This document shows positions 1 through 8,878 of a stretch of 64,000 bases of DNA, piece after piece. The position numbers and the translations under genes were made by a program. Origin of the DNA: an uncultured Lachnospiraceae bacterium. GTDB lineage: Bacteria; Bacillota; Clostridia; Lachnospirales; Lachnospiraceae. Location: NCBI GenBank assembly GCA_910589265.1, contig CAJUTQ010000081.1, forward strand, positions 7,131-71,130, written 5' to 3'. Positions within the stretch are counted from its first letter, which is position 1; each line of letters opens with the position of its first letter. The notes below the pieces were generated by a model. The model worked only from the letters and a program-made list of their open reading frames with translations. It did no database searches and was not told the origin of the DNA.

Positions 1-474
1 GAGCCTTCAGGGACAGGGGGAAGGCCTATGCTGGAAGTGTTAAAGAAGGAGTGTATCAAAGATGTTGTGGCTGTTGTCACAAGATATTTTGGGGGAACCC
101 TTCTTGGGACAGGAGGGCTGGCCAGAGCTTATGCCAGGGCGGTAAAAGAAGGATTAAACTTGTGCAAAGTCATAGAGAGACAAGAAGGCATCCAGATCCT
201 TATACAGGCAGACTATGGAGAGGTGGGAAAGCTGCAGCATGTATTGGGGAAGAGGGGCTATCTTATATTGGAAGCAGTGTATAGGGATATGGTATCTTTC
301 CAAATATTAGTTCCAGAGAAAGAAAAAAATAAATGGAAGGAAGAGCTGCTAAATGCTGTCAATGGAAAGATAGAAATCGGAGAGGAAAGACAAGTCCTTT
401 ACGCAAAGGCAGACAGAGACATTTTGCTGTATGATGGAGGAGAAGAACAATGGAAAAAATACGACAATTCATAG
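1..474 (+). CDS. YigZ/IMPACT family protein, 5' end outside window
   Basis: The reading frame is open from base 1, so the gene begins upstream; about 157 residues are visible. The first residues (EPSGTGGRPMLEVL) and the following YFGGTLLGTGGLARAY block are the conserved core of the YigZ/IMPACT (UPF0029) family, followed by the ferredoxin-like C-terminal domain these proteins carry. Relatives of yeast Impact and E. coli YigZ are linked to translation control; the bacterial biochemical role is not settled. The end overlaps the start of mgtE by 25 bases in another frame, which suggests translational coupling. The family call is firm; no function beyond that is claimed. Confidence 0.88.
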   Translation, partial: EPSGTGGRPMLEVLKKECIKDVVAVVTRYFGGTLLGTGGLARAYARAVKEGLNLCKVIERQEGIQILIQADYGEVGKLQHVLGKRGYLILEAVYRDMVSFQILVPEKEKNKWKEELLNAVNGKIEIGEERQVLYAKADRDILLYDGGEEQWKKYDNS

Positions 475-1787
475 AGAGCAAACAATATACTCTTCTTCGC
501 AAGGAGCTGACAGAATACAATCATGCAGATATTGCAGAGCTTTTAGAGGAGCTTCCAAAGGAGGAAGCCTTTCAGATTTTCCGTCTGCTGCCAAAGGATA
601 TGGCAGCAGATGTCTTTTCCTATCTTCCTATTGACTTAGAACAAATGGTCATCATCTCTTTGACAGATAGGGAGGCGGCAAATATTGTAGATAATCTCAT
701 GGCAGACGATGCCACAGATTTAATGGAAGAAATGCCTTCCAACGTAGTCAAACGTCTGTTAGGGAATGCCAGCCAGGAGGCAAGGAGAGCCATTAATCAT
801 CTCCTTCAATATCCAGAAGACTCTGCGGGCAGTATTATGACTGTAGAATTCGTAGATCTTAAGGAGAGCCTAACAGTATCCCAGGCCATTGATAAAATAA
901 GAAAAATTGGCTTAGATAAGGAAACAATCAATATTTGTTATGTACTGGATAAGAGGAGATGTCTTATTGGAACCGTTGCCCTTAGATACCTCCTCATTAG
1001 CGAGCCAGACGCTGTCATTGGGGATATTATGAATGACAAAGTCATATCGATACAAACATTGATGGATCAGGAGGAAGTGGCAGATATTTTCCAGAAATAT
1101 GATTTTACAGCAATGCCTGTTGTAGATAAGGAAAACCGTCTAGTGGGGATTATTACTGTAGATGACGTAGTAGACATTATGCGGGAGGAGGCCACAGAAG
1201 ACATTGAAAAGATGGCAGCTATTGTCCCGACAGACAAACCGTATATGAAGACAGGGGTGTTTGAGACATGGAAGAAAAGAATTCCCTGGCTTTTGCTTTT
1301 AATGATCTCTGCCACCTTTACAGGGCAAATTATTTCTTATTATGAAAATGCATTGGGCACTTATGTGATTTTAACAGCTTTTATTCCCATGCTCATGGAC
1401 AGCGGAGGGAATGCAGGAGGGCAGGCTTCGGTTACAATTATCCGGGGAATCTCTTTAAATGAAATTGCCTTTTCCGATATTTTTCAGATTATTTGGAAAG
1501 AAATTCGAGTTGCTGCTGCTTGCGGCATAACTCTAGGAGCTGCCACCTTCTGTAAGCTTATGTTCTTTGACAGAGTCAGCCTAACCATTGCCTCTGTTGT
1601 ATGTTTCACCTTGGTTGTCACCATATTCATTGCAAAAGTAGTAGGATGCACCCTTCCCATGCTGGCCAAAAAAGTTGGATTTGATCCAGCGGTTATGGCC
1701 AGTCCTTTTATTACTACTATTGTGGATGCCCTTTCTCTCATTGTGTATTTCCAATTTGCCACCCACTTACTCCGTATAAAGACTTAG
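450..1787 (+). CDS. mgtE: MgtE-type magnesium transporter
   Basis: A 445-residue protein with the full MgtE layout. Residues about 10-125 form the acidic superhelical N domain (the ADIAELLEELP stretch is typical). Two CBS domains follow at about 130-250. A connecting helix leads to a five-helix membrane domain from about residue 280. The pore signature DSGGNAGGQAS lies near residues 317-327. MgtE is a homodimeric Mg2+ channel gated by Mg2+ binding to its cytosolic N and CBS domains. The length matches the family. The gene overlaps the YigZ-like gene and is followed by a strong hairpin with a T run about 150 bases downstream. Confidence 0.95.
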   Translation: MEKIRQFIESKQYTLLRKELTEYNHADIAELLEELPKEEAFQIFRLLPKDMAADVFSYLPIDLEQMVIISLTDREAANIVDNLMADDATDLMEEMPSNVVKRLLGNASQEARRAINHLLQYPEDSAGSIMTVEFVDLKESLTVSQAIDKIRKIGLDKETINICYVLDKRRCLIGTVALRYLLISEPDAVIGDIMNDKVISIQTLMDQEEVADIFQKYDFTAMPVVDKENRLVGIITVDDVVDIMREEATEDIEKMAAIVPTDKPYMKTGVFETWKKRIPWLLLLMISATFTGQIISYYENALGTYVILTAFIPMLMDSGGNAGGQASVTIIRGISLNEIAFSDIFQIIWKEIRVAAACGITLGAATFCKLMFFDRVSLTIASVVCFTLVVTIFIAKVVGCTLPMLAKKVGFDPAVMASPFITTIVDALSLIVYFQFATHLLRIKT

Positions 1788-1933
1788 AAGGGAAGGGGAT
1801 GGTGGTGGACTATTTTTTAGAATGAAAGGGAGAGGGTAAAATATCGGTTACATGGAATAGAAAAGGTAGGGGGATTTTTGGAATAAAAGCTGGATCAAGA
1901 TTTTTTCCTTTTTATTGTAAGTTCCCTTTTAGC

Positions 1934-1978
1934 GACTGTCATAGAAGGGAAAATTTTTCCTTCTATGACAGTTTTTTC
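1934..1978 (+). terminator. Rho-independent terminator after mgtE
   Basis: A long perfect stem (ACTGTCATAGAAGG pairing with CCTTCTATGACAGT, plus AAA/TTT next to the loop) is followed by six T. It lies about 150 bases downstream of mgtE and is the first good stop signal for that transcript. Confidence 0.85.
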
Positions 1979-2529
1979 TTCCAATATTACCTGAGTATGA
2001 TAAAAATTTTCTAAGGAAATCTATAATATGAAAAATGGGGAATTTCCACATAATACTTTTGGTAAACAAGACAAGAGTATCCATGTCTCCCCATTTTATG
2101 GGATGGAATGCTTCGCTGCTTTCTATTATAGAAAAGCCTATCTGTTCTAATTTTCTTTAACCTATCTTTCCTATTTGTTTTAAGGCATAAAAATAAAGTG
2201 TTATCTCCATTGATAGACTTATTGTTTTTATTTAGTTAGAGAATGATAGACAGTTTTTGCATAAAATTATGGATTCAAAGGTAACTATTTCTTTATATAA
2301 TAAAATTTCTAATTTTAAAAGAGTAATGGATAAACAAATTTCTGAAAAATGTTTGGAGTTATAGGATATTATGCTTAAAAGGTAATTGGGTTCCATAGAG
2401 AGAGCAGCAGAAAGTGAATGGAAAGATAATTACTTGAATGGACTAGTTATCACGAGAGTGTAAGAGCTTTTCATTGCTGGAGGAACAGTATAGGGAAGGC
2501 AACAAAAGAGATATGTACAGCGAAAGTAT
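1979..2529. other. AT-rich region without a recognisable gene
   Basis: All frames are broken by frequent stops and no start with a ribosome-binding site leads into a convincing protein. The base composition and the neighbouring broken genes suggest decayed DNA. An inverted pair around AAAATGGGG and CCCCATTTT (about 2032-2098) is the only structure noticed, and its arms are far apart. Confidence 0.5.
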
Positions 2530-3260
2530 CCATATACTAAATAGAGAATGAAATAGAAGTCAAAGGTAAAGATGAAATTGACTGCCTTACTATGACACAA
2601 AGATGTGAGTTATTTTAGACGAGTAAAACCAGTATTAGGGAGAAGATGAAACATATATTTGAAGAAGGAGAAATGGGCGAGACTTCAGTTATTCTAAAAT
2701 CCCCAACAATTGGATCACATGGGAGGAACTATCCAAGTAAAATTATTATCTTGGTATAATAATTTCACTTGGATATTGTATGAAATCTTTCATTGCTACT
2801 TCATTTCAATGTGGGGCAACGGAGGGTTTAAAAAAATATACAATAAAAGGCTTTATAATGGATAATGAGTGGGAAAAATCTAGGTGGAGAGATATAGAAC
2901 ATGTAGAAGAGGCTTTTATGATACTTAAAAATTTTTTCTGGTAATTTATATCAAAAGATATTGGCATGGTAAAAAATGATATAAGTGAGGAAAAATAGAG
3001 GATTTTAAACTATTATGTCAGAATGTATAGACTTTGTGGAAATTCCGACTATGCTTCATTACCTTGTATATATCTTACGATGTAGAATGTCTTAATAACA
3101 TATTGGAAATAACTGGAGTAAAATTATTGGAGGGAGCAGGAAGGATTAGCTATGTACAGGCAAAAGAGAAAGTATAGAAAATATCAGGTTCAACATTTAT
3201 CTTCCGTTGAAGAAGAGTCTACAGAAATAGCTGCTCAGGCGAGATTTTAAAAGTGGCCAG
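2530..3260 (+). pseudogene. Decayed RhuM-family (virulence RhuM-like) gene
   Basis: Fragments in shifting frames line up in order with the RhuM/cell-filamentation family as I know it. Near 2600 is a fragment like MTQ..CELF with an in-frame TAG, continuing to KHIFEEGEMGETSV. An open stretch at 2741-2944 reads like the LDVIISVGYRV..ATERLKEYIIKGF core (here YYLGIIISLGYCM, ATEGLKKYTIKGF). Near 3100-3220 the C-terminal blocks appear (NILEITGVKLLEGAG and, one frame over, RKYQVQHLSSVEEE). At least three stops or frameshifts interrupt it, so it cannot make the full product. RhuM genes are commonly found in islands and near restriction or mobile elements; the role of the intact protein is unclear. Confidence 0.7.
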
Positions 3261-3349
3261 ACAATACATACCTGTCTTTGAAATTCTTCATACATTCGGC
3301 TCATCTCATTCAGGTCATTGTTTTTTTTAACATGGTTTATCTCCTATTT

Positions 3350-3562
3350 AGAAAAGATAGACTGTGATCAAAGAAAAAGTCAAAATGTCTACCATAGTTT
3401 TCAATAAACGTATAGGAATATAAAAAATACTCATAAATTTGGAAAGTCCCGTGAAGCAATTACCGAAGGCACTGTTGGAAAATATATGTGGGAAATGGGT
3501 ATTCATGCTTAGTGGATGATACTCTGGATAACTTTCAATTATCAATCAAACAATCCCAAAGA
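3350..3562 (+). pseudogene. Probable remnant of an IS3-type transposase (OrfB)
   Basis: One forward frame contains stops but preserves a piece resembling the helix-turn-helix end of IS3-family OrfB: THKFGKSREAITEGTVG, KYMWEMGIHA, a stop, then a stretch with the W..T..S spacing seen before the integrase core of these enzymes. Nothing resembling the DDE catalytic core follows, and no terminal repeats were found. The resemblance is from memory and limited to about 50 residues, so this is a tentative scrap rather than an element. Confidence 0.4.
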
Positions 3563-3605
3563 AAAAGAGCAATCTATACCTAGTGATAGAATTGCTCTTA
3601 AAAAT

Positions 3606-4526
3606 TTATATATGAAAATTTTTCCGAGGATGTTTAGCAATTAGAATATCCCTTTGTTTAGCGACAGCTACATGAGTATAAATTTCTGTAATATGGATAG
3701 AGCTATGGCCTAACATTTCCTGGATAAACCGTATATCAACATCTGCTTCCAAAAGACTTGTTGCAAATGTATGGCGGAACATATGAGGAGTAATATGTAA
3801 CTTGATAGAAGCAAGAGAAGAATACTTGTTAATCATTCTGCGAACGATTTGATCCGATAAGATTTTGCCTCCTTGATTGACAAAAAAGTGATGACAAGCT
3901 TGGATTTCCCTGTAAAAATTACTTTTATACTGTTTTAAAATATGAATAACGGATTCATTTCCAATTTGAATAAGCCGTTCTTTGCTGCCCTTACCATAGA
4001 TGAGAACTGTGCCATCATATAGATTCACATCCCTTTCCTTTAATGAGCAGAGCTCGGATATTCTCATGCCAGTGGCGAATAATAGTTCAGTAACAGCAGC
4101 ATCCCGTAGGGCATTTCTTTTTTGGTATTCTGTCCTAGCGTTCCGATATTGTTTATAAATGGTGGATAAGAATATCTCAACAGTATGTAAGGGTATTATT
4201 TTAGGCAGTATGATAGGCTCTCGAAAACGTATTTGTAGTTTGTTAAAAGGACTTTGTTCAATAATTTCTCTATACTCAAGATAGCGAAAAAAGGCTTTTA
4301 CGGAGGCAATTTTTCGCTTTACTGTTTTAGGCTTATATTTTGGATGTAGCTCCCCAATATAATTTTCCAATAGAGAGGATGTAATCTCATGGCCTTCTGA
4401 AGGAGAAATGTATTGGGAAAATTGTTGTAAGTCAATCTTATATGCTTTTAAAGTTTTTTCATCTAAACATTTCTGGGTATGGCAGTATTCTAAATAATTT
4501 TTCAAGTGTGTTTGTAAATCATGCAT
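3606..4526 (-). CDS. Tyrosine recombinase/integrase (XerC/XerD-like)
   Basis: A 306-residue protein with an N-terminal SAM-like core-binding domain (about 1-100) and a C-terminal catalytic domain. The tyrosine recombinase residues appear complete: Arg in ATGMRISEL, Lys in GKGSKER, His-x-x-Arg in HMFRHTFA, His in MLGHSS and the nucleophile Tyr in ITEIYTHV. It is close to XerC/XerD in length but has no housekeeping neighbours. It sits beside a broken RhuM gene and a transposase scrap, so it is more likely an element or inversion integrase than the chromosome-dimer recombinase. No attachment repeats were recognised by eye. The enzyme call is firm; the substrate is unknown. Confidence 0.9.
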   Translation of the reverse strand: MHDLQTHLKNYLEYCHTQKCLDEKTLKAYKIDLQQFSQYISPSEGHEITSSLLENYIGELHPKYKPKTVKRKIASVKAFFRYLEYREIIEQSPFNKLQIRFREPIILPKIIPLHTVEIFLSTIYKQYRNARTEYQKRNALRDAAVTELLFATGMRISELCSLKERDVNLYDGTVLIYGKGSKERLIQIGNESVIHILKQYKSNFYREIQACHHFFVNQGGKILSDQIVRRMINKYSSLASIKLHITPHMFRHTFATSLLEADVDIRFIQEMLGHSSIHITEIYTHVAVAKQRDILIAKHPRKNFHI

Positions 4527-5106
4527 TGTAAAATCTCCTTTTTTTGAATTTATTTCACAAGGATATTATCATACATAGATAGTTGTTACTCTGCCAATAG
4601 TATAAAAAATCATGGGAGAAATAAGAAGACAATTAATTAGTAAAAAGTAAATGCATAGTTCATAAGAAAAACCTGCCTATTTTTTTTATAATGCTGATTT
4701 ATTTCTAGTTCAGTACTAAAATATAATATTTACACAGAAAATAACATTTGATATAATACAAAACAAGGAAAGTACGTGAGGAAAAAGGCGGATCCTTTCA
4801 GACGAAAGAAAGGAGAGCGATACAATGATTACATACGATTCTGTACCTTTCTGGCTGTTCTTACCAGTCATTTTTAGGAGATTTTTAAGGACAAAAGACA
4901 ATAGTCGCCACTAAGGCAATCGTGATGACGGATGCTATAAAGCATTCTGTTTATTCGTTGTTGAGGGCAGTTCCTTTGGGGACTTTTTCTATGTTTTTAA
5001 TATATGACAAGTATTCCGTGAGTTCGACAAGCTTTTCATGTTCACCAAATATGGAAAAAATGAGAGGAAAAATTCCAACCTTTCACATAAGGAGTTCCAT
5101 TTTTTA
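4527..5106. other. Intergenic region between the integrase and exoIII genes
   Basis: A roughly 690-base stretch separates the integrase start from exodeoxyribonuclease III. Apart from the possible short peptide at 4825-4914 it holds no supported gene. It is AT-rich up to about 4750. A forward frame from 5038 runs open into the exoIII gene but has no homologous content before the canonical exoIII start. Confidence 0.5.
4825..4914 (+). CDS. Possible small membrane peptide (29 residues, toxin-like)
   Basis: An ATG preceded by AAAGGAGAG at good spacing opens a 29-residue frame starting MITYDSVPFWLF. It has one hydrophobic segment (about residues 7-18) and a basic, polar tail (RRFLRTKDNSRH). Size, layout and the MxTY-type start recall the small holin-like or type I toxin peptides annotated in Firmicutes. 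No antisense antitoxin RNA could be shown. It lies next to an integrase in a decayed region, where such modules are common. It may also be a chance frame; confidence is low. Confidence 0.3.
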   Translation: MITYDSVPFWLFLPVIFRRFLRTKDNSRH

Positions 5107-5115
5107 TGGTATAAT
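5107..5115 (+). promoter_or_regulatory. Extended -10 promoter candidate for exoIII
   Basis: The sequence TGGTATAAT is an extended -10 (TGnTATAAT) about 105 bases before the exoIII start. No good -35 box is seen at the usual distance, which extended -10 promoters can tolerate. Confidence 0.4.
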
Positions 5116-5220
5116 AAAAATGTTCGTTTTTCAGTCAGCCATATAGGGGATCTGAAGAAGAATGAAACAACGATAAATTTTTCTAGATGGACACAGCAGC
5201 GGAAAGGAATGGATAAGAAG

Positions 5221-5973
5221 ATGAAATGTATTTCATGGAATGTGAACGGGCTTAGAGCCTGTGTGGGAAAAAATTTTTTAGATTTTTTTAAGGAAGTGGA
5301 TGCAGATATTTTTGCAGTGCAGGAGACAAAGCTTCAGGAAGGACAGATTGCGCTTTCCCTGGAAGGATATGAGCAATACTGGAATTATGCAGAGAAGAAA
5401 GGATATTCTGGCACTGGTATTTTTACGAAGAAAACCCCTTTGGCTGTCCATAGAGGGATGGGAGTGGAGGAACATGACAGGGAAGGACGTATCCTTACTT
5501 TAGAATATGATGATTTTTATTTTATGACCGTCTATACTCCCAATTCTCAAAATGAGCTGGCCAGGCTTTCCTATCGAATGGAGTGGGAAGATGCTTTTTT
5601 AAACTATTTAAAAGAACTGGAACAAAAGAAACCCATTGTTTTTTGTGGAGACTTAAATGTGGCCCACAAAGAAATTGATTTAAAAAATCCAAAGTCAAAT
5701 AAAAGGAACGCTGGCTTTACTATAGAGGAGAGGGAGAAATTTTCCCATTTGTTGGAGGCGGGATTTACAGATACTTTTCGGTACTTTTATCCAGAAAAGG
5801 AAGGGGCCTATTCCTGGTGGTCCTATCGTTTTAAGGCAAGAGAGAAAAATGTTGGATGGAGAATTGACTATTTTGTTGTCTCCAATGCCTTACAGGAAAG
5901 ATTGGAAGGGGCCTGTATTCACAGCCAAGTATTGGGCTCAGATCACTGCCCTGTGGAATTAATCCTCTCATAA
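5221..5973 (+). CDS. Exodeoxyribonuclease III (AP endonuclease, ExoA/XthA family)
   Basis: A 250-residue enzyme of the exonuclease III/APE1 family, which cleaves abasic sites in base excision repair. Seen in order: SWNVNGLRA at residues 4-12, metal-binding Glu35 in QETKLQ, GDLNVAH near 143 with the catalytic Asp and Asn, RIDYF near the end, and SDH at 240-242 containing the general-base His. The frame is open further upstream, but MKCISWNVNG is the canonical start of the family and an AAGGA motif lies 12 bases before it. Length is normal. It is convergent with typA. Confidence 0.93.
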   Translation: MKCISWNVNGLRACVGKNFLDFFKEVDADIFAVQETKLQEGQIALSLEGYEQYWNYAEKKGYSGTGIFTKKTPLAVHRGMGVEEHDREGRILTLEYDDFYFMTVYTPNSQNELARLSYRMEWEDAFLNYLKELEQKKPIVFCGDLNVAHKEIDLKNPKSNKRNAGFTIEEREKFSHLLEAGFTDTFRYFYPEKEGAYSWWSYRFKAREKNVGWRIDYFVVSNALQERLEGACIHSQVLGSDHCPVELILS

Positions 5974-6042
5974 AGGGGGGATTCTTCCCCAGAGGCAGGG
6001 GTTTTCATTTAGCATCCTATCAATTCTCAAAGGATCTTTGGA

Positions 6043-7869
6043 TTATTTTTTCATAGCTCTCTTTCTAAGAGTCGAGTCTAATATTTTCTTTCGTATCCGC
6101 AAATTCTTTGGAGTAATTTCCAGCAATTCATCTGTATCAATAAATTCTAAAGCTTGCTCTAAACTTAAGATTTTGGGAGGCGAAAGGCGGAGAGCCTCGT
6201 CGGCGCTGGAAGAGCGGGTATTGGTCAGCTGCTTTTTCCGGCATACATTCAGCTCAATATCTTCGGCCTTTCCATTTTGACCTACCACCATACCAGAGTA
6301 AACTTTTGTGCCAGGACTAATAAAGAGGATTCCTCTCTCCTGGGCGTTGAAGAGACCATAGGTAATAGCTTCCCCAGCTTCAAAGGCAATGAGGGAGCCT
6401 TGCTTTCGATATTGAATATCTCCTTTGTAAGGACCATATCCATCGAAAATAGTGTTCATCACTCCGTTTCCCTTTGTATCTGTCAAAAATTCTCCCCGAT
6501 ATCCAATGAGTCCTCGGGAGGGGATAGAAAATTCCAAACGGGTGTAGCCCCCAGCAGCAGTCTTCATGTTGCGAAGTTCTCCTTTTCTTTGGCTTAACTT
6601 TTCAATGACCGTGCCGGAAAATGATTCTGGGACGTCAATATAGGTTAATTCCATAGGCTCTGTCCTTTTTCCATTCTCATCCTCTTTATATAAAACTTCT
6701 GCTTTGCTTACAGCAAATTCATACCCTTCCCGGCGCATAGTTTCAATAAGAATGGACAGATGGAGTTCTCCCCTTCCTGATACTTTATAGCTTTCTGTTG
6801 TATCTGTCTCTTCCACTCGAAGACTAACGTCTGTATTTAATTCCCGAAAAAGACGTTCCCTTAGATGACGGGAAGTGACATACTTTCCTTCTTTGCCAGC
6901 AAGGGGAGAATCGTTTACAAGAAACTGCATGGCAATGGTAGGTTCGGATATTTTTTGAAAGGGAATGGGAGAGGGATGGCCCAGGGAGCATATAGTATCT
7001 CCAATTTGAATATCCCCAATGCCGGCAATTGCCACAATGGATCCTATGCCTGCTTCTGTTACTTCTACTTTATTTAAACCGTCAAACTCATATAATTTGC
7101 TGACTTTTACTTTTTTTTGCTTTTCTTGTTCATGGGCATTGACAAGGACTACATCCTGGTTCATTTTCAGACATCCATTGTACACTTTTCCCACACCAAT
7201 ACGGCCCACATATTCATTATAGTCAATAGTGCTAATAAGAGCTTGGGTGTCAGCCTCTGGATCCCCTTTGGGAGCAGGAATGGATTGTAAAATAGTCTCA
7301 AAAAGGGGAACCATATCCCTTCCCTCTTTTTCTATCTCCAGACTTGCAGTGCCCCGTTTGGCTGATGCAAACAGAAAGGGACAGTCTAATTGGCTTTCAT
7401 CAGCTTCTAGGTCAATAAAAAGTTCTAATACTTCATCCATGACTTCCTCTGGCCTTGCTTCAGGACGATCCATTTTATTGATACATACAATGACAGGGAG
7501 CTTTAATTCTAATGCCTTTTTTAGAACAAATTTTGTCTGGGGCATGGCTCCCTCAAAGGCGTCCACGACTAAGATAGCCCCGTCAGCCATTTTCAGCACC
7601 CGTTCTACTTCCCCGCCAAAATCAGCATGTCCTGGCGTGTCAATAATATTAATCTTTGTATTTTTATAAAAAACAGCTGTGTTTTTCGATAAAATGGTGA
7701 TTCCTCTTTCCCTCTCTAATTCATTGGAATCCATGATGCGTTCAGTTACTTCCTGATTTTTGCGGAAAACACCGCTTTGCTTTAATAATTCGTCTACTAA
7801 AGTTGTTTTTCCATGGTCTACATGGGCGATAATAGCAATATTTCTTATGTCTTCTCGTTTTGTAAGCAT
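6043..7869 (-). CDS. typA: Ribosome-associated GTPase BipA/TypA
   Basis: A 608-residue translation-factor GTPase. G1 (AHVDHGKTTL, about residues 15-24), G3 (DTPGHADF) and G4 (NKMD) are intact, followed by the EF-G-like domains II, III and V and the BipA C-terminal domain ending in a Lys/Arg-rich tail. BipA binds the ribosome and helps 50S assembly and stress or low-temperature growth. The start MLTKREDI is preferred over an ATG four codons upstream because TGAGGA sits six bases before it and overlaps the upstream codons. It is transcribed alone, divergent from the SSB-like gene. Confidence 0.96.
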   Translation of the reverse strand: MLTKREDIRNIAIIAHVDHGKTTLVDELLKQSGVFRKNQEVTERIMDSNELERERGITILSKNTAVFYKNTKINIIDTPGHADFGGEVERVLKMADGAILVVDAFEGAMPQTKFVLKKALELKLPVIVCINKMDRPEARPEEVMDEVLELFIDLEADESQLDCPFLFASAKRGTASLEIEKEGRDMVPLFETILQSIPAPKGDPEADTQALISTIDYNEYVGRIGVGKVYNGCLKMNQDVVLVNAHEQEKQKKVKVSKLYEFDGLNKVEVTEAGIGSIVAIAGIGDIQIGDTICSLGHPSPIPFQKISEPTIAMQFLVNDSPLAGKEGKYVTSRHLRERLFRELNTDVSLRVEETDTTESYKVSGRGELHLSILIETMRREGYEFAVSKAEVLYKEDENGKRTEPMELTYIDVPESFSGTVIEKLSQRKGELRNMKTAAGGYTRLEFSIPSRGLIGYRGEFLTDTKGNGVMNTIFDGYGPYKGDIQYRKQGSLIAFEAGEAITYGLFNAQERGILFISPGTKVYSGMVVGQNGKAEDIELNVCRKKQLTNTRSSSADEALRLSPPKILSLEQALEFIDTDELLEITPKNLRIRKKILDSTLRKRAMKK

Positions 7870-7948
7870 ATATATCCTCATTTCTACAAGGTTTTTGTAC
7901 CAAGAGCTTTTGTAAAGTCCTGTATACTGAATCTTTATTAACTCATAT

Positions 7949-7976
7949 AGTTTATCACATATTTTAAAGATTACAA
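7949..7976 (-). promoter_or_regulatory. Possible typA promoter
   Basis: On the minus strand TTGTAA is followed after 16 bases by TAAACT, about 80 bases before the typA start. It is the best sigma-A-like pair in that intergenic stretch, but neither box is a perfect match. Confidence 0.35.
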
Positions 7977-8180
7977 GATGTAAAAAAAGTACTTGTTTCT
8001 ATTTCTTCGACTTAGAGAATGAAGAAAAAGATTGTAGAATTTTATGAGAAAAGGGCAAAAAAAGGAGAATATGGAAAACAGGTTTCTTTTAATAATTGGA
8101 ATATATTTACAATTACCATCATATATTAGATAGTACGATACAAGAAAAAATTCTTAAAAATAAGAAGGGAGAACATTTAT

Positions 8181-8807
8181 ATGACAGATAAGGTAATTGA
8201 AAATAACCAGGTTTCTATCATAGGGACAATTGTAGGAGCGTTTAGTTTCAGCCATGAGGTATTTGGAGAGGGATTTTATATTGTGGATGTTGAAGTGGCT
8301 AGATTAAGTGATTCTGCAGATATTATTCCTTTGATGGTATCGGAAAGGCTTATGGATGTAAAGCAGAATTATGAGGGAAGGACTATTTTAGTGACTGGAC
8401 AGTTCCGCTCTTACAACCGCCATGAAGAGAAGAAAAACCGACTGGTATTATCTGTCTTCGTTAGGGAAATTGAGTACATAGAGGAAGTGACGGACGCCCA
8501 GAAGACAAATCAGATTTTTTTGGATGGATATATTTGCAAAACTCCAGTATATCGTAAAACACCATTAGGCAGAGAGATTGCAGACCTCCTTTTAGCAGTC
8601 AACAGGCCTTACGGAAAATCAGATTATATCCCTTGTATATGCTGGGGAAGAAACGCCAGGTTTGCGTCCACCTTCGAGGTGGGAGGAAGAACCCAGATTT
8701 GGGGAAGAATCCAAAGCAGAGAGTATATGAAGAAAATAGGGGAGGAGCAGATGGAAAAGAGAATTGCTTATGAAGTTTCTGTAAGCAAGTTAGAATATAT
8801 AGAATAA
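8181..8807 (+). CDS. Single-stranded DNA-binding-like protein with two OB folds
   Basis: A 208-residue protein that reads as two tandem OB-type segments (about 1-105 and 110-205). Each has SSB-like strand patterns, for example LVTGQFRSYNR and IWGRIQSREYMKKIG, the latter resembling the beta strands of SSB/PriB-type domains. It lacks the acidic C-terminal tip that recruits partners in the main SSB. I infer a nucleic-acid-binding role distinct from the main replication SSB. It has its own ribosome-binding site (AGAAGGGAGA) and may be co-transcribed with the following adenosyltransferase-like gene, 70 bases downstream. Family resemblance is fair; function is not known. Confidence 0.65.
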   Translation: MTDKVIENNQVSIIGTIVGAFSFSHEVFGEGFYIVDVEVARLSDSADIIPLMVSERLMDVKQNYEGRTILVTGQFRSYNRHEEKKNRLVLSVFVREIEYIEEVTDAQKTNQIFLDGYICKTPVYRKTPLGREIADLLLAVNRPYGKSDYIPCICWGRNARFASTFEVGGRTQIWGRIQSREYMKKIGEEQMEKRIAYEVSVSKLEYIE

Positions 8808-8878
8808 TATGGACTTTTCAGGGAAGATTATGGTATGATGGGCATATCAATCGGAGAAAGGTATGAAATGGGTGCAAT

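Noticed and set aside
5038..5220. N-terminal extension of exodeoxyribonuclease III
   Set aside because: The frame is open but has no family similarity or suitable ribosome-binding site; the canonical start is at 5221.
5974..6042. Terminator between exoIII and typA
   Set aside because: GGGG/CCCC stretches can pair in two ways but neither gives a convincing stem with a T run.
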